Below, in pieces: positions 18,545 to 30,484 of a stretch of DNA of 64,000 bases. A model generated the notes under the pieces. It did not search any database. It saw only the letters and a program-made list of their open reading frames with translations, and was not told the origin of the DNA. Numbering within the stretch: the first letter of the stretch is position 1; each line of letters opens with the position of its first letter. Origin of the DNA: Gigantopelta aegis (Eukaryota > Mollusca > Gastropoda > Neomphalida > Peltospiridae); NCBI RefSeq assembly GCF_016097555.1, contig NC_054699.1, positions 5,723,197-5,787,196 of the forward strand, written 5' to 3'. Both the position numbers and the translations under genes were made by a program.

Positions 18545-18974
18545 AAGACGGCGGGTAATTAGCAGAGAAGTAACAAGATGAGCTATTCAATGTAATTCAG
18601 TACGATGAGCCTACGTCATTAAAACATTCGTGGTACGCAGCCATCCTCATTAAAAGACAGTTATGTTGACGTAGATATAGTGTAAGCAGTACGACAGTGA
18701 AACTAATATACGATCATTTGCTTTGTTCGTCCACCTCCTAAGCCTTGACCTTAAGTGTCTCTATTACAATATGTAGTGGGCGGGTTGTTGATAGTTTGTA
18801 GAATCAATCGCCCTCGATGGGCAGTTTCTCTTACTCTCCCCCTTTCTCCCCCCTCCCCCTCTCTCTCTCTCTCCCTTCTACCTCTCTCTCTCTCTACCCC
18901 ACTTTTTGTATATCTCTTTCTCCCTACTCTCTCTCTCTCCCCCCCCCCCCCCCCCCCCCCCCCCTACGTCTCTT

Positions 18975-19011
<37 letters not shown>

Positions 19012-19034
19012 CTCACACTGTGTATGTGTGTATG
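18545..19034. other. Unique sequence, then CT/C/CACT microsatellites
   Basis: From 18840 the sequence is (CT)n, a C run at about 18939-18963, (TCAC)n and (GT)n. Open frames here are artefacts of the repeats. Confidence 0.7.
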
Positions 19035-19489
19035 TGTAGCAGCATGGGTTTTAGTTCACAGAAACGCAAAAGCTGCTCAGGGTTCAGAACTCGTTTATTC
19101 AGGTTCGGGTCGTGTCCGGAATAATAATTAAAGACCCAAATATATGGGGTCCAACGTTAACCAGATGAAACTCAGGTTTTTGTCTTCATAATAAAATAAT
19201 GTTGAAAGTAAAAACACAACCAACACATCTGAAGTCAGCAAGTCAACTGAACATAGCAACTGACTTGAGGCAGAAAGAAAAGGAAAAGCTCATGCTCAGA
19301 CAAAAGAAAGAGTTCATGTGCTAGTGAACTTTGCTCATGCAAGGTCTGTGCTTTATTTGAGTTAGACTTGCCTAAAATCAATTTCAATAAATACATTAAA
19401 ACCTAGACTTTATCAAACTATATTAAATTACCTATATTAAAACCTAAACCTGCCATAACCTCAATATGTAACAAATACAAGCCTGCCAC
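19035..19489 (-). repeat. 3' LTR of the Ty3/gypsy element
   Basis: Starts 'tgtagcagcatgggttttag' and ends 'aagcctgccac' on the plus strand. It matches 26761-27221 at about 98%. Confidence 0.95.
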
Positions 19490-19519
19490 ATACTCCCCCC
19501 TCCACACCTCCACAGAAAA

Positions 19520-20906
19520 TGTCTCTATCAACATTGTTAGAAATGTCGGTCACTGCTATATTACGGACTGGCTGGGCATGCACTTCAAACACATCAAAAT
19601 CATCCTCTTCCTCAGATGGCGGGTCAACTGTATCCATTCTCACTGGTGCAACTGGAACCTTTTTCCTAGGCTTTGGCACTCGTTTCTTCACCTCTATGAC
19701 AACATCCCCTGGTACTGGCAAAGAACCAATCGGTAGAAGATGGTTTCTATGCAGAGTTCTTTTCCTGCCTTCTCCATTCTCATTCTGAACCTCAAACACA
19801 GGTATATCTTGGTTTGGTTGTCTCACAACAATATAAACATCTTCCCCATACCGATCAGCCAGCTTATGCCTGCCATCAAAAGCCAAAGATTTGACCAATA
19901 CCCTTTCTCCTGGTTGTACCACTGCCCCTCTGATCTTCATGTCATACTCTCTCTTCTGCTTGTTACTTGCATTCCTAGCTGCTGCTGTAGCCTGTTGGTA
20001 TACTTGGCGCAGACGATCTCTCAACGATTGGGTGTATTGAGATACTGACTGATGGTTCTGATTTAACTCAATCCCAAAAGCTAAATCCACAGGTAACCTA
20101 GGTTCTCTACCAAAAAGTAAATAGAAAGGCGAGTGGCCTGTAGAATCATGTCTTGTACAGTTGTACGCATGTACAAGTGTACCAATGTATCTCTTCCGAT
20201 CCTTTTTCTGGTCTGGCTTGAGAGTACCGAGCATATCACACAATGTTCGGTTGAACCGCTCACACATCCCATTGCCCATAGGATGATATGGCGTGGTTCT
20301 CGACTTCTTGATGGTAAGTAGTTGACAAAGTTCTTGAAGTAGTTTACTCTCAAAGTTTGCACCTTGATCACTGTGGATTCTCTGAGGCAAACCATAGTGA
20401 ACGACAAATTTTTTTATAAAATACCTCAGCAGTTGTCTTTGCAGTCATATTCTTTGTTGGAAATGCCTGAGCATAACAGGAAAATGATCCGTTATCACAA
20501 GGACATTTTCAAAATCACCTTTGCATACATCCAACTTGAGAAAGTCCATGCACACCAGTTCCAGCGGCTGTGTTGTCTGAATACTTATCAAAGGCGCTCT
20601 GGCATTGGTTGGTGACTTCCTTCGTAGACAACTTTCACACCTACCAATCCAGTCTTCGACATCCTTGAACATTCCAGGCCAAAAGAATCGATCTCGTAAC
20701 AGCGAAAGCATTCGATCTTGACCAGGATGTCCAGTATCGGAATGACAACCCTTAAGTGCCTGATCAATATGAGATGCTGGAAGAACAAGTTGTTTACGCT
20801 TTTCTCCCTGAATAGTCACTTCTCTATACAGAACTCCTCTGCAAAGAAAAAAACTATTGAATGCCCTGTCAAAAAACAAAATTGACATTAGTCTTGGAAA
20901 TGTCAT
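19520..20906 (-). pseudogene. Integrase region of the Ty3/gypsy element
   Basis: Shows the His/Cys zinc region ('GHPGQDRMLSLL', 'CESCLRRKSP') and core pieces such as 'IHSDQGANFESKL' and 'NGMCERFNRTL', with a basic C-terminal part. It is a fossil and is not intact. Confidence 0.9.
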
Positions 20907-20944
20907 CTCTTCTAGGTTTCCGTTTGCACCTCACACAGTCAATC

Positions 20945-22420
20945 CTAGTCGTAGGTCCTGATCCTGTGACTGGGCCATCCTCCAATCTCTCTCTCTGTCA
21001 TACTTCTAATATCTTGTCCTCTGTCAGGTTCGACATCTACCACATTGATAGACATGCACAGGGACTCCACATAAGACTGGGTCTGAACAACACTACAAAT
21101 AGCTTGTACAGATTCTGATGAAATCTGTTTCTCAAACTCGATCTCATCTGATGTCAATCCAGGTAACCTCGATAATCCATCAGCATCGGCATTGTTCTGT
21201 CCAGGCCTGTAAACAATATTGAAGTCATAAGCTGCTAACGAGGCAAGCCAGCGGTGACCAGTTGCATCTAATTTAGCAGTAGTGAGAACATAAGTTAAGG
21301 GATTATTGTCGGTAAACACTGTAAAAGTATTTCCATACAAATAATCATGGAATTTCTCAGTCATCGCCCATTTCAAAGCCAGAAACTCCAGACGGTGAGC
21401 TGAATAGTTCCTCTCGGACTTGCTAAGTCCTCTGCTGCCAAAACTAATCACCCGCTTTAGACCATCACTCTTCTGGTACAGAACTGCACCAAGCCCTTTA
21501 CTGCTTGCGTCAACATGCAGTTCAAATGGTTTAGTGTAATCTGGATAGCCGAGAATAGGTGGAGATGAAAGAACCTTCTTCAAATACTGAAAGGCTGCTT
21601 CTTGCTCTTCTCCCCAATTCCAAGGCTCTATCTCTACAATCTTGTGTTTAGGATGTTTCTTTGACCTAGCAGCTGGCATCAAACAGTTAAGTGGTTTAAC
21701 TATCTTCGCAAAGTCCTTGACAAACTTCCTGTAATATCCTGCAAAGCCGAGAAATTGACGTACCTCTTCTGGTGTTTTAGGTCGAGGCCAGTCTAATACT
21801 TTCTGGATCTTGTCTGGATCAGCCTCTATACCACTAGATGAAACAACATGGCCAAGGAATTTAATCTTTTCCTTGAAGAAAGAACATTTAGCTGGTGCCA
21901 ACTTCTGCCCAGATTCCCTGATCCTTTGGAAGACCTGCGAAAGTCGACTGAGATGTTCTTCAAAGCTGTCAGAAAATATAATGATGTCATCAAGATAGAT
22001 GAGACATATCTTCAAGTGTAATCCATTAAAACATTCGGCCATCAACCTTTGGTATGTTGCAGGACTATTACAGTCCAAAAGGCATCCTGTTATACTCGAA
22101 GAACCCAAGAGGACCAACTGCAAATGCAGTGCGTTCCTTGTGTTCCTCAGCAATGGCAATGTTATGATAACCACTCTTCATATCAAGTGTTGAAAAATAT
22201 CTGGACCCCTTAAGAGCATCAAACATTTCTTCTATACGAGGAAGTGAATAATTATCTTTGATTGTGTGATTATTCAGCTGCCTGTAATCAACACACATCC
22301 GCATACGACCATCTTTCTTGCAGACTAGTACAACATTGGAAGACCAAGGTGAGTATGACTTTCTGATGATACCACTTGTTAACAGCTGTTGAAGGTGGTC
22401 CTTTACTTCCTGGTACATAG
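20945..22420 (-). pseudogene. Reverse transcriptase and RNase H region of the Ty3/gypsy element
   Basis: Shows 'CLIYLDDIIIFS' (the YLDD active site), 'FLGFAGYYRKFVKDFAKI', 'LHVDASSKGLGAVLYQ' and 'FTDNNPLTYVL' (RNase H), all standard Ty3/gypsy motifs. It is a fossil and is not intact. Confidence 0.92.
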
Positions 22421-22475
22421 AAGGTGGTATTCGTCGATGACGCTGTTTGAAAGGTTGTTTATCAGACAGCTCAAT

Positions 22476-23832
22476 TCAATGGACTATTTTGTCTGTAAAT
22501 CCAACATCATCTTCTCCAGTAGAGAAAATGTCTATGAACTGTTGAATAACAGCTTTACCCGTACAAAGTTCATCAGTGTCAACAGTTGCATTTTTAGAAT
22601 CCATCTTATCAGTTACATCCTGATCTCTTGAATGTCTCTCCTCTGGAATATCCTCAATGCTAACTGGTTGTAACTCACAAAGAGTAGCACGAGGTGGAAT
22701 AGTCACAGTTCTAGTAGTAATATTAGAGATGTGAACATTTATTGCTAACCTAGGAGAATTGCTAAAAGCAATCAAACTAGGGGCAATATCTAAATCTTCA
22801 GGTATCAGTGAACCTCTTGTAGGCTGAAGAATAACACAGGTGGGCTGGTAGTTAATAGTTTTATCAAGAAAACCTCTAATGGTAACCTCACTGTTAGGTG
22901 GTATAATAAAATGAGACTTCTCAGCACTCTTCACTATACCAAGTCGTTATTCTGCTTTGCCAAGTCCTTTTCCCTTAGCACCAGACACCTGAAAGCCAGA
23001 TACCATGGTACGAAGAGATTAGCTTTCTGCAGAAAATTACTACCATGACAAGCTTTGCATTGCTCCATCAAGACATGAAGAACATTTGTGCCTATCAGAA
23101 GTGGAACATTACAGTTATATACACTATCAAAAACAACTAAAAAAATAGTGCTGTTCTTCATTTATCACCTGTGGAACATAAAGAGATGCTTCAATATACC
23201 CCAGGTAGCGCAACTTTTGTCCATCAGCACATTCTATATTCAGTATGGAGTCCAGTGGAGAAATAGGAATGTGAGACAAGTTATTTTCATAAAAGGTTTG
23301 ACTAACTGTAGACACAGTAGCCCCAGTATCAAGCAAAGCACGAGCATTGATTCCATTAAAATAAACATCTATCTCATTCGCCTCACCTAAGAGACCATCT
23401 GGTGCTCTTGTTGTTGAAGACTGAACCTGTTTGTTTAAACTAACAGTCATCTTTACGATACCAGCTATGGTCTAAGCGTACTCTGCAAGAGAAAGCTAAG
23501 TGACCAGGCTGTCTACATCTGTAACAAATGGGAATATGATGACCACTGTCATCAACCACCCAACCCCTTCTAGGGATCACGTTGTTACAAGAACGACAAT
23601 CAGAGGGGGAACTCACCTCATCTGACTGTTTGCTAGCTAAACTACTCTCATGTTTCTGTTGTGCTGTATACTGTCGCATCCATTCCACCAAATCTTCTGG
23701 TGTGTCTGCCTTGGGATGGATATGCAGTGCATTACATGCATACACTAACTTTTCAATCTCATCATGTGTCAATGAAGTATTCATAATGCAATGACACAAG
23801 CACAAAACGACTAAAACATACATAACCATCAA
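22476..23832 (-). pseudogene. Protease and Gag-end region of the Ty3/gypsy element
   Basis: Contains an aspartic protease motif 'ALLDTGATVSTVS' and, nearer the 5' end, a CCHC zinc knuckle 'CYRCRQPGHLAFSC'. The capsid portion of Gag is not clear. It is a fossil and is not intact. Confidence 0.82.
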
Positions 23833-24016
23833 TTCTGAAACATAGATGTGCTACATGGTAGAAACCTTGGAGTAATCGGATAAGTTGTTACCATCACCAT
23901 CACATGACAAATAAAACAAACTCTAAATCCAAACTTGATTCCACTAAATAGTAAATACCAACTATAGCAGAACGAAACGAGTAAAACTGTCAAACCTATC
24001 AATAAAATCTAAAGTA

Positions 24017-25624
24017 TATACTACTCAAAAGAATTTAAGGGTCAGACGATATTTTCGACATTATTTTCTGAATGTCAGTTATATTAGCTAGACCATAATG
24101 TCACGCATGGTATTGTTCCATTTTGACTTAAGTGGGTCTAAGCAACCCATAAATGAATTAAAATCCACTGTCATTGACACTGTCGACTAGTTTTAATGGC
24201 GAAAACATGCTTACATTTGCACGTAAATTAGGGCGAAAGCGAAAGGTCTGCCAAGTGCCCATAACTTGCTTTTTCACAAAGCGCTTCATTTGCACGCTTT
24301 GCACATGTATTCCATGTTCCCAATGCTGAATTTCCGTATAATTGGAGCTTGCGTTCGTGTACGGTGCACACTCCAAATTCGACAATGGTACGACTTCAAC
24401 TGACTATCGAAGATCGAGGAAGGGCTATTGCTTGGCTTCAGGATGGCAATACGCAAAGAAATGTTGCTCTGAGACTTGGTGTCAGTCAGAGTGTCGTTGG
24501 CCGACTGTGGCAACTGTACCAAGCAACGAATTCTGTTCGAAATCGTCCATGTTCGGGAAGACCCCGAAGCACTACAAATAGAGAGGACCGCTACATCACC
24601 AATATGGCTCTACGTCAACACACAACCACTGCACGCCGATTACGTGACAATCTACGGACTGCGACTGGAACTCGAGTGTCTGATCAAACCATACACAATC
24701 GTCTGAGCCAATAATCTACGCTGCCGTCGCCAGGCTGTTCGACCACCACTCCTACCACGTCACAGAACGGCCAGACGTCACTGGTGCACGCTTCATCTGC
24801 GGTGGCAACGTGTTCAGTGGGGTCGAGTGATGTTCACTGATGAGTCCAGGTTTAGTCTCCAGTTCAACGACGGTCGGGTTCGTGTCTACAGACGTCCTGG
24901 GGAGCGCTTCGCTGACGTTAACGTTAGACAACGTCACCGGTTCGGTGGTGGCAGCGTCATGGTGTGGGGCGGCATCTCTATCCACCACAGGACCCCCCTC
25001 TATGTGGTGGATGGCAATCTGAATGGAATCCGCTATCTGAATGGGATTATCCGGCCGTTGGTTCTCCCAGGCCTTCAGTAGATTGGCGGCGGGGAAGTTC
25101 TGCAGGATGACAATGCCAGACCCCACCGCGCCAGGGTGGTAACGGACTTTCTCAGACAACAAGGTATCGCCAGGATGGATTGGCCAGCATATTCGCCTGA
25201 CTTGGCCCCAATAGAGAACGCCTGGGACGAATTAGGCAGAAGAGTTCGGGATAACCATGCCCCTCCGGCCAACCTTCATGATCAGGGTCAACTTCTTATG
25301 GCAGAGTGGCAGGCCATTCCCCAAGAGTTCTTCAGACGTCTGATCAACAGCATGAGGCAACGATGTGTCGAGTGTATTCGCGCCAGGGGTGGATTCACAC
25401 ACTATTAAACGAATGTTCTAATGTGTAAAATCCATGTTTGACAACCTTCAACTTTGACAGCATGTCATGTGACTTTCTTGTATACAGTGACGTTTATTTG
25501 TGTGTTTTTTGTAAATATGGAACAATAAATTAAATTTTTGGTGTAGTTTACATCATCAATCTAATACACTCTAAAACTTATTTGGTTATAAATTTTTGAC
25601 CCTTAAATTCTTTTGAGTAGTATA
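24017..25624 (+). mobile_element. Tc1/mariner transposon nested in the LTR element, inactive
   Basis: Inverted ends 'tatactactcaaaagaattt' plus 'aagggtca' are perfect over 28 bp at 24017-24044 and 25597-25624, with TA at the borders. It is 1.6 kb and lies on the strand opposite to the LTR element. Confidence 0.93.
24391..25408 (+). pseudogene. Tc1-like transposase pseudogene (nested copy)
   Basis: The HTH part 'LTIEDRGRAIAWLQDGNTQR' and 'LGVSQSVVGRLWQLYQ' leads to 'SDQTIHNRLSQ'. The frame then changes near 24705-24716 and continues 'NNLRCRRQAVRPP'. 'MFTDESRFSLQFNDG' carries the first catalytic Asp. An in-frame TAG is at 25079-25081. Then come 'DNARPHRARVV' (second Asp) and 'WPAYSPDLAPIENAWDELG' (third acidic position). 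It ends 'GGFTHY' and TAA. So there are one frameshift and one stop in an otherwise complete gene. It is related to the 13.5-kb element but clearly a different lineage, with other ends. Confidence 0.9.
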
Positions 25625-26760
25625 TTAAAGTATATAAATGTATAGCAACCAAAGTTACTCTACCTTATTAATAAAGTAAACACTATCTGATTCTAATGAA
25701 GTCGAAAACAAAAATACAAACACTAAACACCATCTGAAAAACAATAATGAAAACACTATACACAACCTGCAAGGTAATATCAATCTAAATATCCAATAAA
25801 ATTAAATCAATCAAAAACTTTGAAATATCTGAAATATAAATAACTGCAATTGGATAAGTGCATGTTAGTAAGTGCAAATATGCAGGTGTGGGGGATGGAA
25901 TGAAAGAAAATAGAAAAGTTGAAAAGAATAAACAATGCCACAAAACCCAAAAAAAATTCAACTACATCTAAGCTATTGACTATCTTAATATGCCTACCCT
26001 ACCTTTATTCCAAATTTAATTTGTAATATTAATATTTTTTTCAATTTTAATTACTATAATCTAGGTATTTCCTAACTTTATCCTGTTTAGTATAGCTCAC
26101 TCACACCCCTTCCATTCATCGCTACATCATTCACCGAGTTAAAACAATTTTCTTAAAATAAATAAATAAAAATGAAATAATATTATAACATCTAATGAAC
26201 AGCCATTGTTTCTGACCAACTTAAAATTTAAACCTCCTACCTGATTGAATCAGAATATCACAACACACATGAAACAAAGTAATATAAACATGGTATACCA
26301 GCACAATATAGATCAAAGGTTAATACTCAAGTTCTTTCTGTATTCACAAATGTCAATTTGCAAGATGTTCAGTCAATGTTAATAACACAGCCCATGAAAA
26401 ACAATGTTCGTGACACAATCCAAAGAATCATGCAGACACATATCAATGTCAAAGTTGAAAAACACATTTAAGAAAACACAACTCAGTCTGTCCAGTTCAT
26501 GTTGATGACTCAGTCTGTTCAGTGCAGGGAATTACAAATCACAAAATACACATCACCGTAAAGTTTTAAATTCAAATATTTAAACAATAAAATGTTTAAA
26601 GTCATGAATCACCGATCACTGTATTACATCACGTCACTTCCGGAATGTTCTGAAGTTGTCTGTAGATTCCGACGGAAGAGAGGTGTGGCATCCATCTTGT
26701 CACAACGAACGAGTCACAGGGCACATCACGAAGTCTCTGTGACCCTACGTCGGCTCCAAA
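25625..26760. other. 5' leader part of the LTR element; no coding seen
   Basis: AT-rich, with no domain in any frame. Next to the 5' LTR, the minus strand reads TTTGGAGCCGACGTAGGG, where TGGAGCC could be a primer-binding site (TGG matches the CCA end of a tRNA). The tRNA is not identified. Confidence 0.55.
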
Positions 26761-27221
26761 TGTAGCAGCATGGGTTTTAGTTCACAGAAACGCAAAAGCT
26801 GCTCAGGGTTCAGAACTCGTTTATTCAGGTTCGGGTCGTGTCCGGAATAATAATTAAAGACCCAAATATATGGGATCTGGGTCCAACATTAACCAGATGA
26901 AACTCAGGTTTCTGTCTTCATAATAAAATAATGTTGAAAAGTAAAAACACAACCAACACATCTGAAGTCAGCAAGTCAACTGAACATAGCAACTGACTTG
27001 AGGCAGAAAGAAAAGGAAAAGCTCATGTTCAGACAAAAGAAAGAGTTCATGTGCTAGTGAACTTTGCTCATGCAAGGTCTGTGCGTTATTTGAGTTAGAC
27101 TTGCCTAAAATCAATTTCAATCAATACATTAAAACCTAGACTTTATCAAACTATATTAAATAACTATATTAAAACCTAAACCTGCCATAACCTCAATATG
27201 TAACAAATACAAGCCTGCCAC
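26761..27221 (-). repeat. 5' LTR of the Ty3/gypsy element
   Basis: The direct repeat of 19035-19489, followed by the GTATG target duplication. Confidence 0.95.
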
Positions 27222-27226
27222 GTATG

Positions 27227-27227
27227 C

Positions 27228-27261
<34 letters not shown>

Positions 27262-27394
27262 TACTCCGTCTCACTCTGTCTCCATGTATATCTCTATATG
27301 TGTGTGTCTCTCTCTCTGTCTCTGTCACTCTCTCGCTCTCATTCTCTCTCATTCTCGGTACCATAGTATCTCTCTATCTGTATAAACATACATA
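27227..27394. repeat. (TA)n and CT-rich simple repeats
   Basis: TA run at about 27232-27258, then TCTC-type sequence to 27380. Confidence 0.85.
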
Positions 27395-27592
27395 TCATTA
27401 ATTAATCATCGACTATTGGATGTCAAACATTTGGTAATTCTGACACGATCTTCTATATGCACTTACCCACATACAGGAAAGTACGTATCACGGTCTTTGG
27501 TCAGTTATGGTGCACTGGTTGGAACGAGGACAAATCCAGTCAGTTGAATGGATCCACCAAGGTGGTTTGATCCTGCAACGCAAGCACCTCAA
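27395..27592 (-). mobile_element. SINE, type-B tail with the second tRNA-like head
   Basis: Tail 'aatcatcgactattggatgt', body, then 'gtggtttgatcctgcaacgc' and 'agcacctca', the reverse of the alternative head seen at 1211. The first (1211) copy joins this head to a type-A tail, so heads and tails are mixed. Confidence 0.78.
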
Positions 27593-27603
27593 ACAACAAA
27601 TAA

Positions 27604-29340
27604 TAACAACCCAGAACTGATCACTTAATTAGTTAATCTCTAGGTGTCTAGTTTACACAATATGCTAATCACTTCACCGTGACACAACACCCACACGTGT
27701 GATAATTGAGAAACGCTTCCAGGAGAACTTAATTAATAAAGGAATTACAACTCTATTCCTAACTGGTTCATTTTTAATTAACCCTTACTACTCGTTCAGT
27801 AACGTGTGATAATTGAGAAACGCTTCCAGGAGAACTTAATTAATAAAGGAATTACAACTCTATTCCTAACTGGTTAATTTGTAATTAACTCTTACTACTC
27901 GTTCAATAACCTTGTAACAGAATTAATACTAGTACCTATCACAATAAAGACAATAACGTACAGTTTCCCTAGGTCCTCTAGGATGACTGGATAATCTTTA
28001 TATATATTTAGACCAGTGAGCCTACAGTATACTGCGTCAGATGACCGGCAGCACCGTCTAAATAATATTGGTAATAATACAGTATTAAAATATTTAAAGT
28101 CACATCAATTACATCAAGGTTATACAACAGAGCAGAACAATATACCTCACGTATCATGAGATATTTCCCCAACTCCCAGAGACGCATTTTTCTCTTAGAA
28201 GACCAGACTGGCAGACGCCTAGTCGCCAAAATCACGGTCGTCGAAACCGCACTCGCAGAGATATTACGTAACTACTGGCCACATGGCCTCCACACCTGGA
28301 CTAAGTACATATTGGGATGCACGGTCGCGCGAAGGTATTACGTAACAAGGTGCCCACCTGGACTAAGTGCATATTGGAACTGCACACGGCCCTCTAACAC
28401 AATTAATATCGCCACAGGCGAAAACAAAATTAAGAGCATGTTCCGTCATAATCATGCAAACATATAATTAATCCGATAGCAATACACAGATACGATAAGT
28501 ACCAAGATTTACCGTAAATTTCAGAAATATCAAGTGAAATCTAAAATCCATTGTTCATCGCTGTGGGGCACAAACCTGATATATTCAATGGGGGGGGGGG
28601 GGGGGGAGGGGTGTAAGTCGAGAGCGCAAGTCACATCGTCTTGTCTCATCGTATATCTTAGCATCTATTAATTATATTACCATATAATCCAAACATGCAC
28701 GTGACAGAATATAACACCATAGCCCGAGTACTCTGCCGTTCGAGATCTAGGCGAACATTGAACGGTTATGGTCGCTCTCTGCCGTCAGAGATAAGGCCAC
28801 AGACCACAATTAATTACGCTATATGTTTCTACATAGCCTTAATGGCTATAACATTTTTATTAATATCAGCAGGCCCATAGATTTTGGTATATACCTTTGC
28901 CTGCCTGGGGGACACATACTCTGAAAAGGACAACCCCTGTTGCCCAGCTCTTTCTCCCAGGATATTGGTTTAAACAAACACACCCACTAAACCTGGTCGG
29001 AGTACACCTATTTTACACAAAAAGCACTACTTTTGCATGGGCCAGAATTACCACAAACAAGTCTTCAATGTCAACAAGTTACACACGTTTACAAACTACA
29101 TGTTCTCCCCTGTCAAATCCAGTCAAATAACTGCCACTTCATAGCTGTCTGCCATGAAATAATCAGTCAAACAGCAGACTACTTGCGCGGACAAATTTCC
29201 GGACAAACAAATGGCAAGATAACTGTAATCTGAGAACATAACTGCATAGCGAAAACACGGAATGACTACCTACCATCGGGAAGGCAAATATTCCCGCTAA
29301 AATACAACAATAATTCTATGTTTGACGTCAAAACAATAAA
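27604..29340. repeat. Unclassified repeat-like block, no gene seen
   Basis: A 1.7-kb block between two minus-strand SINEs. It includes a 107-bp tandem duplication (27696-27911), a G run at 28590-28607 and short frames (up to 103 codons) without domains. The sharp change of character from its neighbours suggests one dispersed element, but I cannot name its class. Confidence 0.4.
27696..27911. repeat. 107-bp tandem duplication
   Basis: 'cgtgtgataattgagaaacg' begins each unit, at 27696 and 27803. The units differ by only a few bases. Confidence 0.9.
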
Positions 29341-29349
29341 ACAAAACTA

Positions 29350-29602
29350 GGTGTTTTCTTTAACGCCGAGAGCACATAGGCTATTGGATGTCAAACATTT
29401 GGTAATTTTCACAAATATTCTTATACGCTACATTTTTCCATTAGTAGCAAGAACGTTTTTATATGCACTATCCCAGACAGTATAGCACACACCATGACCT
29501 TTGATATACCAGTCAAGGTGCACTGGCTAAAACGGAAATAGCCCAATGGGCCCACTGACTGGGATTGATCTCACACCGACCGCGCATCAGGCTAGCGCTT
29601 TA
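29350..29602 (-). mobile_element. SINE, type B
   Basis: Tail 'ggctattggatgtcaaacat', body 'atgcactatcccagacag', head 'ccgaccgcgcatcaggctag'. Confidence 0.85.
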
Positions 29603-29740
29603 ACGTTCCGCACGTTAAATGCCATTACATTTTCGAATTCACTGATAACAAATATTTTACATATTAATCATCAATACACACTCTATAGGAAGAAACCCGT
29701 TAGCACCTACGTATTTAACCGGAACATTATTGACCGTGGT

Positions 29741-30045
29741 GCGGGGAGGGGCGTAGCCCAGTGGTAAAGCGCTCGCTTGATGCGCGGTCGGTCTGGGATC
29801 GATCCCCGTCGGTGGGCCCATTGGGCTATTTGTCGTTCTAGCTAGTGCACCACGACTGGTATATCAAAGGCCATGCTATGTGTTATTCTGTCTGTGGGAT
29901 GGTGCATATAAAAGATCCCTTGTTACTAATAGAAAAATGTATCGGGTTTCCTCTCTAAGACTATATGTCAAAATTACCAAATGTTTGACATCCTATAGCC
30001 GATGATTAATATATCAATGTGCTCTAGTGGTGTCGTTAAACGAAA
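29741..30045 (+). mobile_element. SINE, type B, nearly complete
   Basis: Head 'ggcgtagcccagtggtaaag' (A box), 'gggatcgatccccgtcggtg' (B box), body, 'gcatataaaagatcccttg', tail 'ccgatgattaatatatcaat' and 'gtgtcgttaaacg'. It is one of the best reference copies in the window. Confidence 0.92.
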
Positions 30046-30092
30046 ACGTATTAACTGTGGGTCTGTAGTTCTTTGTATGTGTCTCTATCTGA

Positions 30093-30484
30093 TTGACCGA
30101 CCTCGGTGGCGTCGTGGTTAGGCCATCGGTCTACAGGCTGGTAGGTACTGGGTTCGGATCCCAGTCGAGGCATGGGATTTTTAATCCAAATACCGACTCC
30201 AAACCTTGAGTGCGTGCTCCGCAAGGCTCAGTGGGTAGGTGTAAACCATTTGCACCGACCAGTGATCCATAACTGGTTCAAGAAAGGCCATGGTTTATGC
30301 TATCCTGCATGTGGGAAGCGCAAATAAAAGATCCCTTGCTGCTAATCGGAAAGAGTAGCACATGAAATGGCAACAGCGGGTTTCCTCAATATCTGTGTGG
30401 TCCTTAACCATATGTCTGACACCATATAACCGTAAATAAAATGTGTTGAGTGCGTCGTTAAATACATTTCTTTCTTTCTTTCTA
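30093..30484 (+). mobile_element. SINE, type-A tail with a third tRNA-like head
   Basis: The head 'gtggcgtcgtggttaggcca' and 'gggttcggatcccagtcgag' (B box) differs from the other two heads. A spacer follows with 'gtgctccgcaaggctcagtg', then the shared body and type-A tail ending (CTTT)n. The same head is seen on the minus strand at 49.4 kb. Confidence 0.88.

Larger units (their letters stand above)
19035..27221 (-). mobile_element. Ty3/gypsy LTR retrotransposon (fossil)
   Basis: An 8.2-kb element bounded by direct repeats of 455 and 461 bp, with a 5-bp target duplication GTATG on each side (19030-19034 and 27222-27226). In element order (minus strand) it has a Gag zinc-knuckle region, an aspartic protease, reverse transcriptase with RNase H, and integrase; protease-RT-RNase H-integrase order marks Ty3/gypsy. 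A purine-rich tract borders the 3' LTR at about 19490-19512. The two LTRs differ by about eight substitutions and a few small indels, near 2%, so the insertion is fairly young. It is broken, with roughly half a dozen breaks, and a Tc1/mariner transposon is inserted near its 5' end. Confidence 0.93.

Noticed and set aside
28156-28467. 103-codon plus-strand frame
   Set aside because: It lies in an unclassified repeat block. I cannot match it to any family, and composition is not clearly coding.
29741-30200. tRNA genes at SINE heads
   Set aside because: A and B boxes are present, but the cloverleaf is not complete and each head runs straight into a SINE body; the same holds at 1211, 12009 and 38568.
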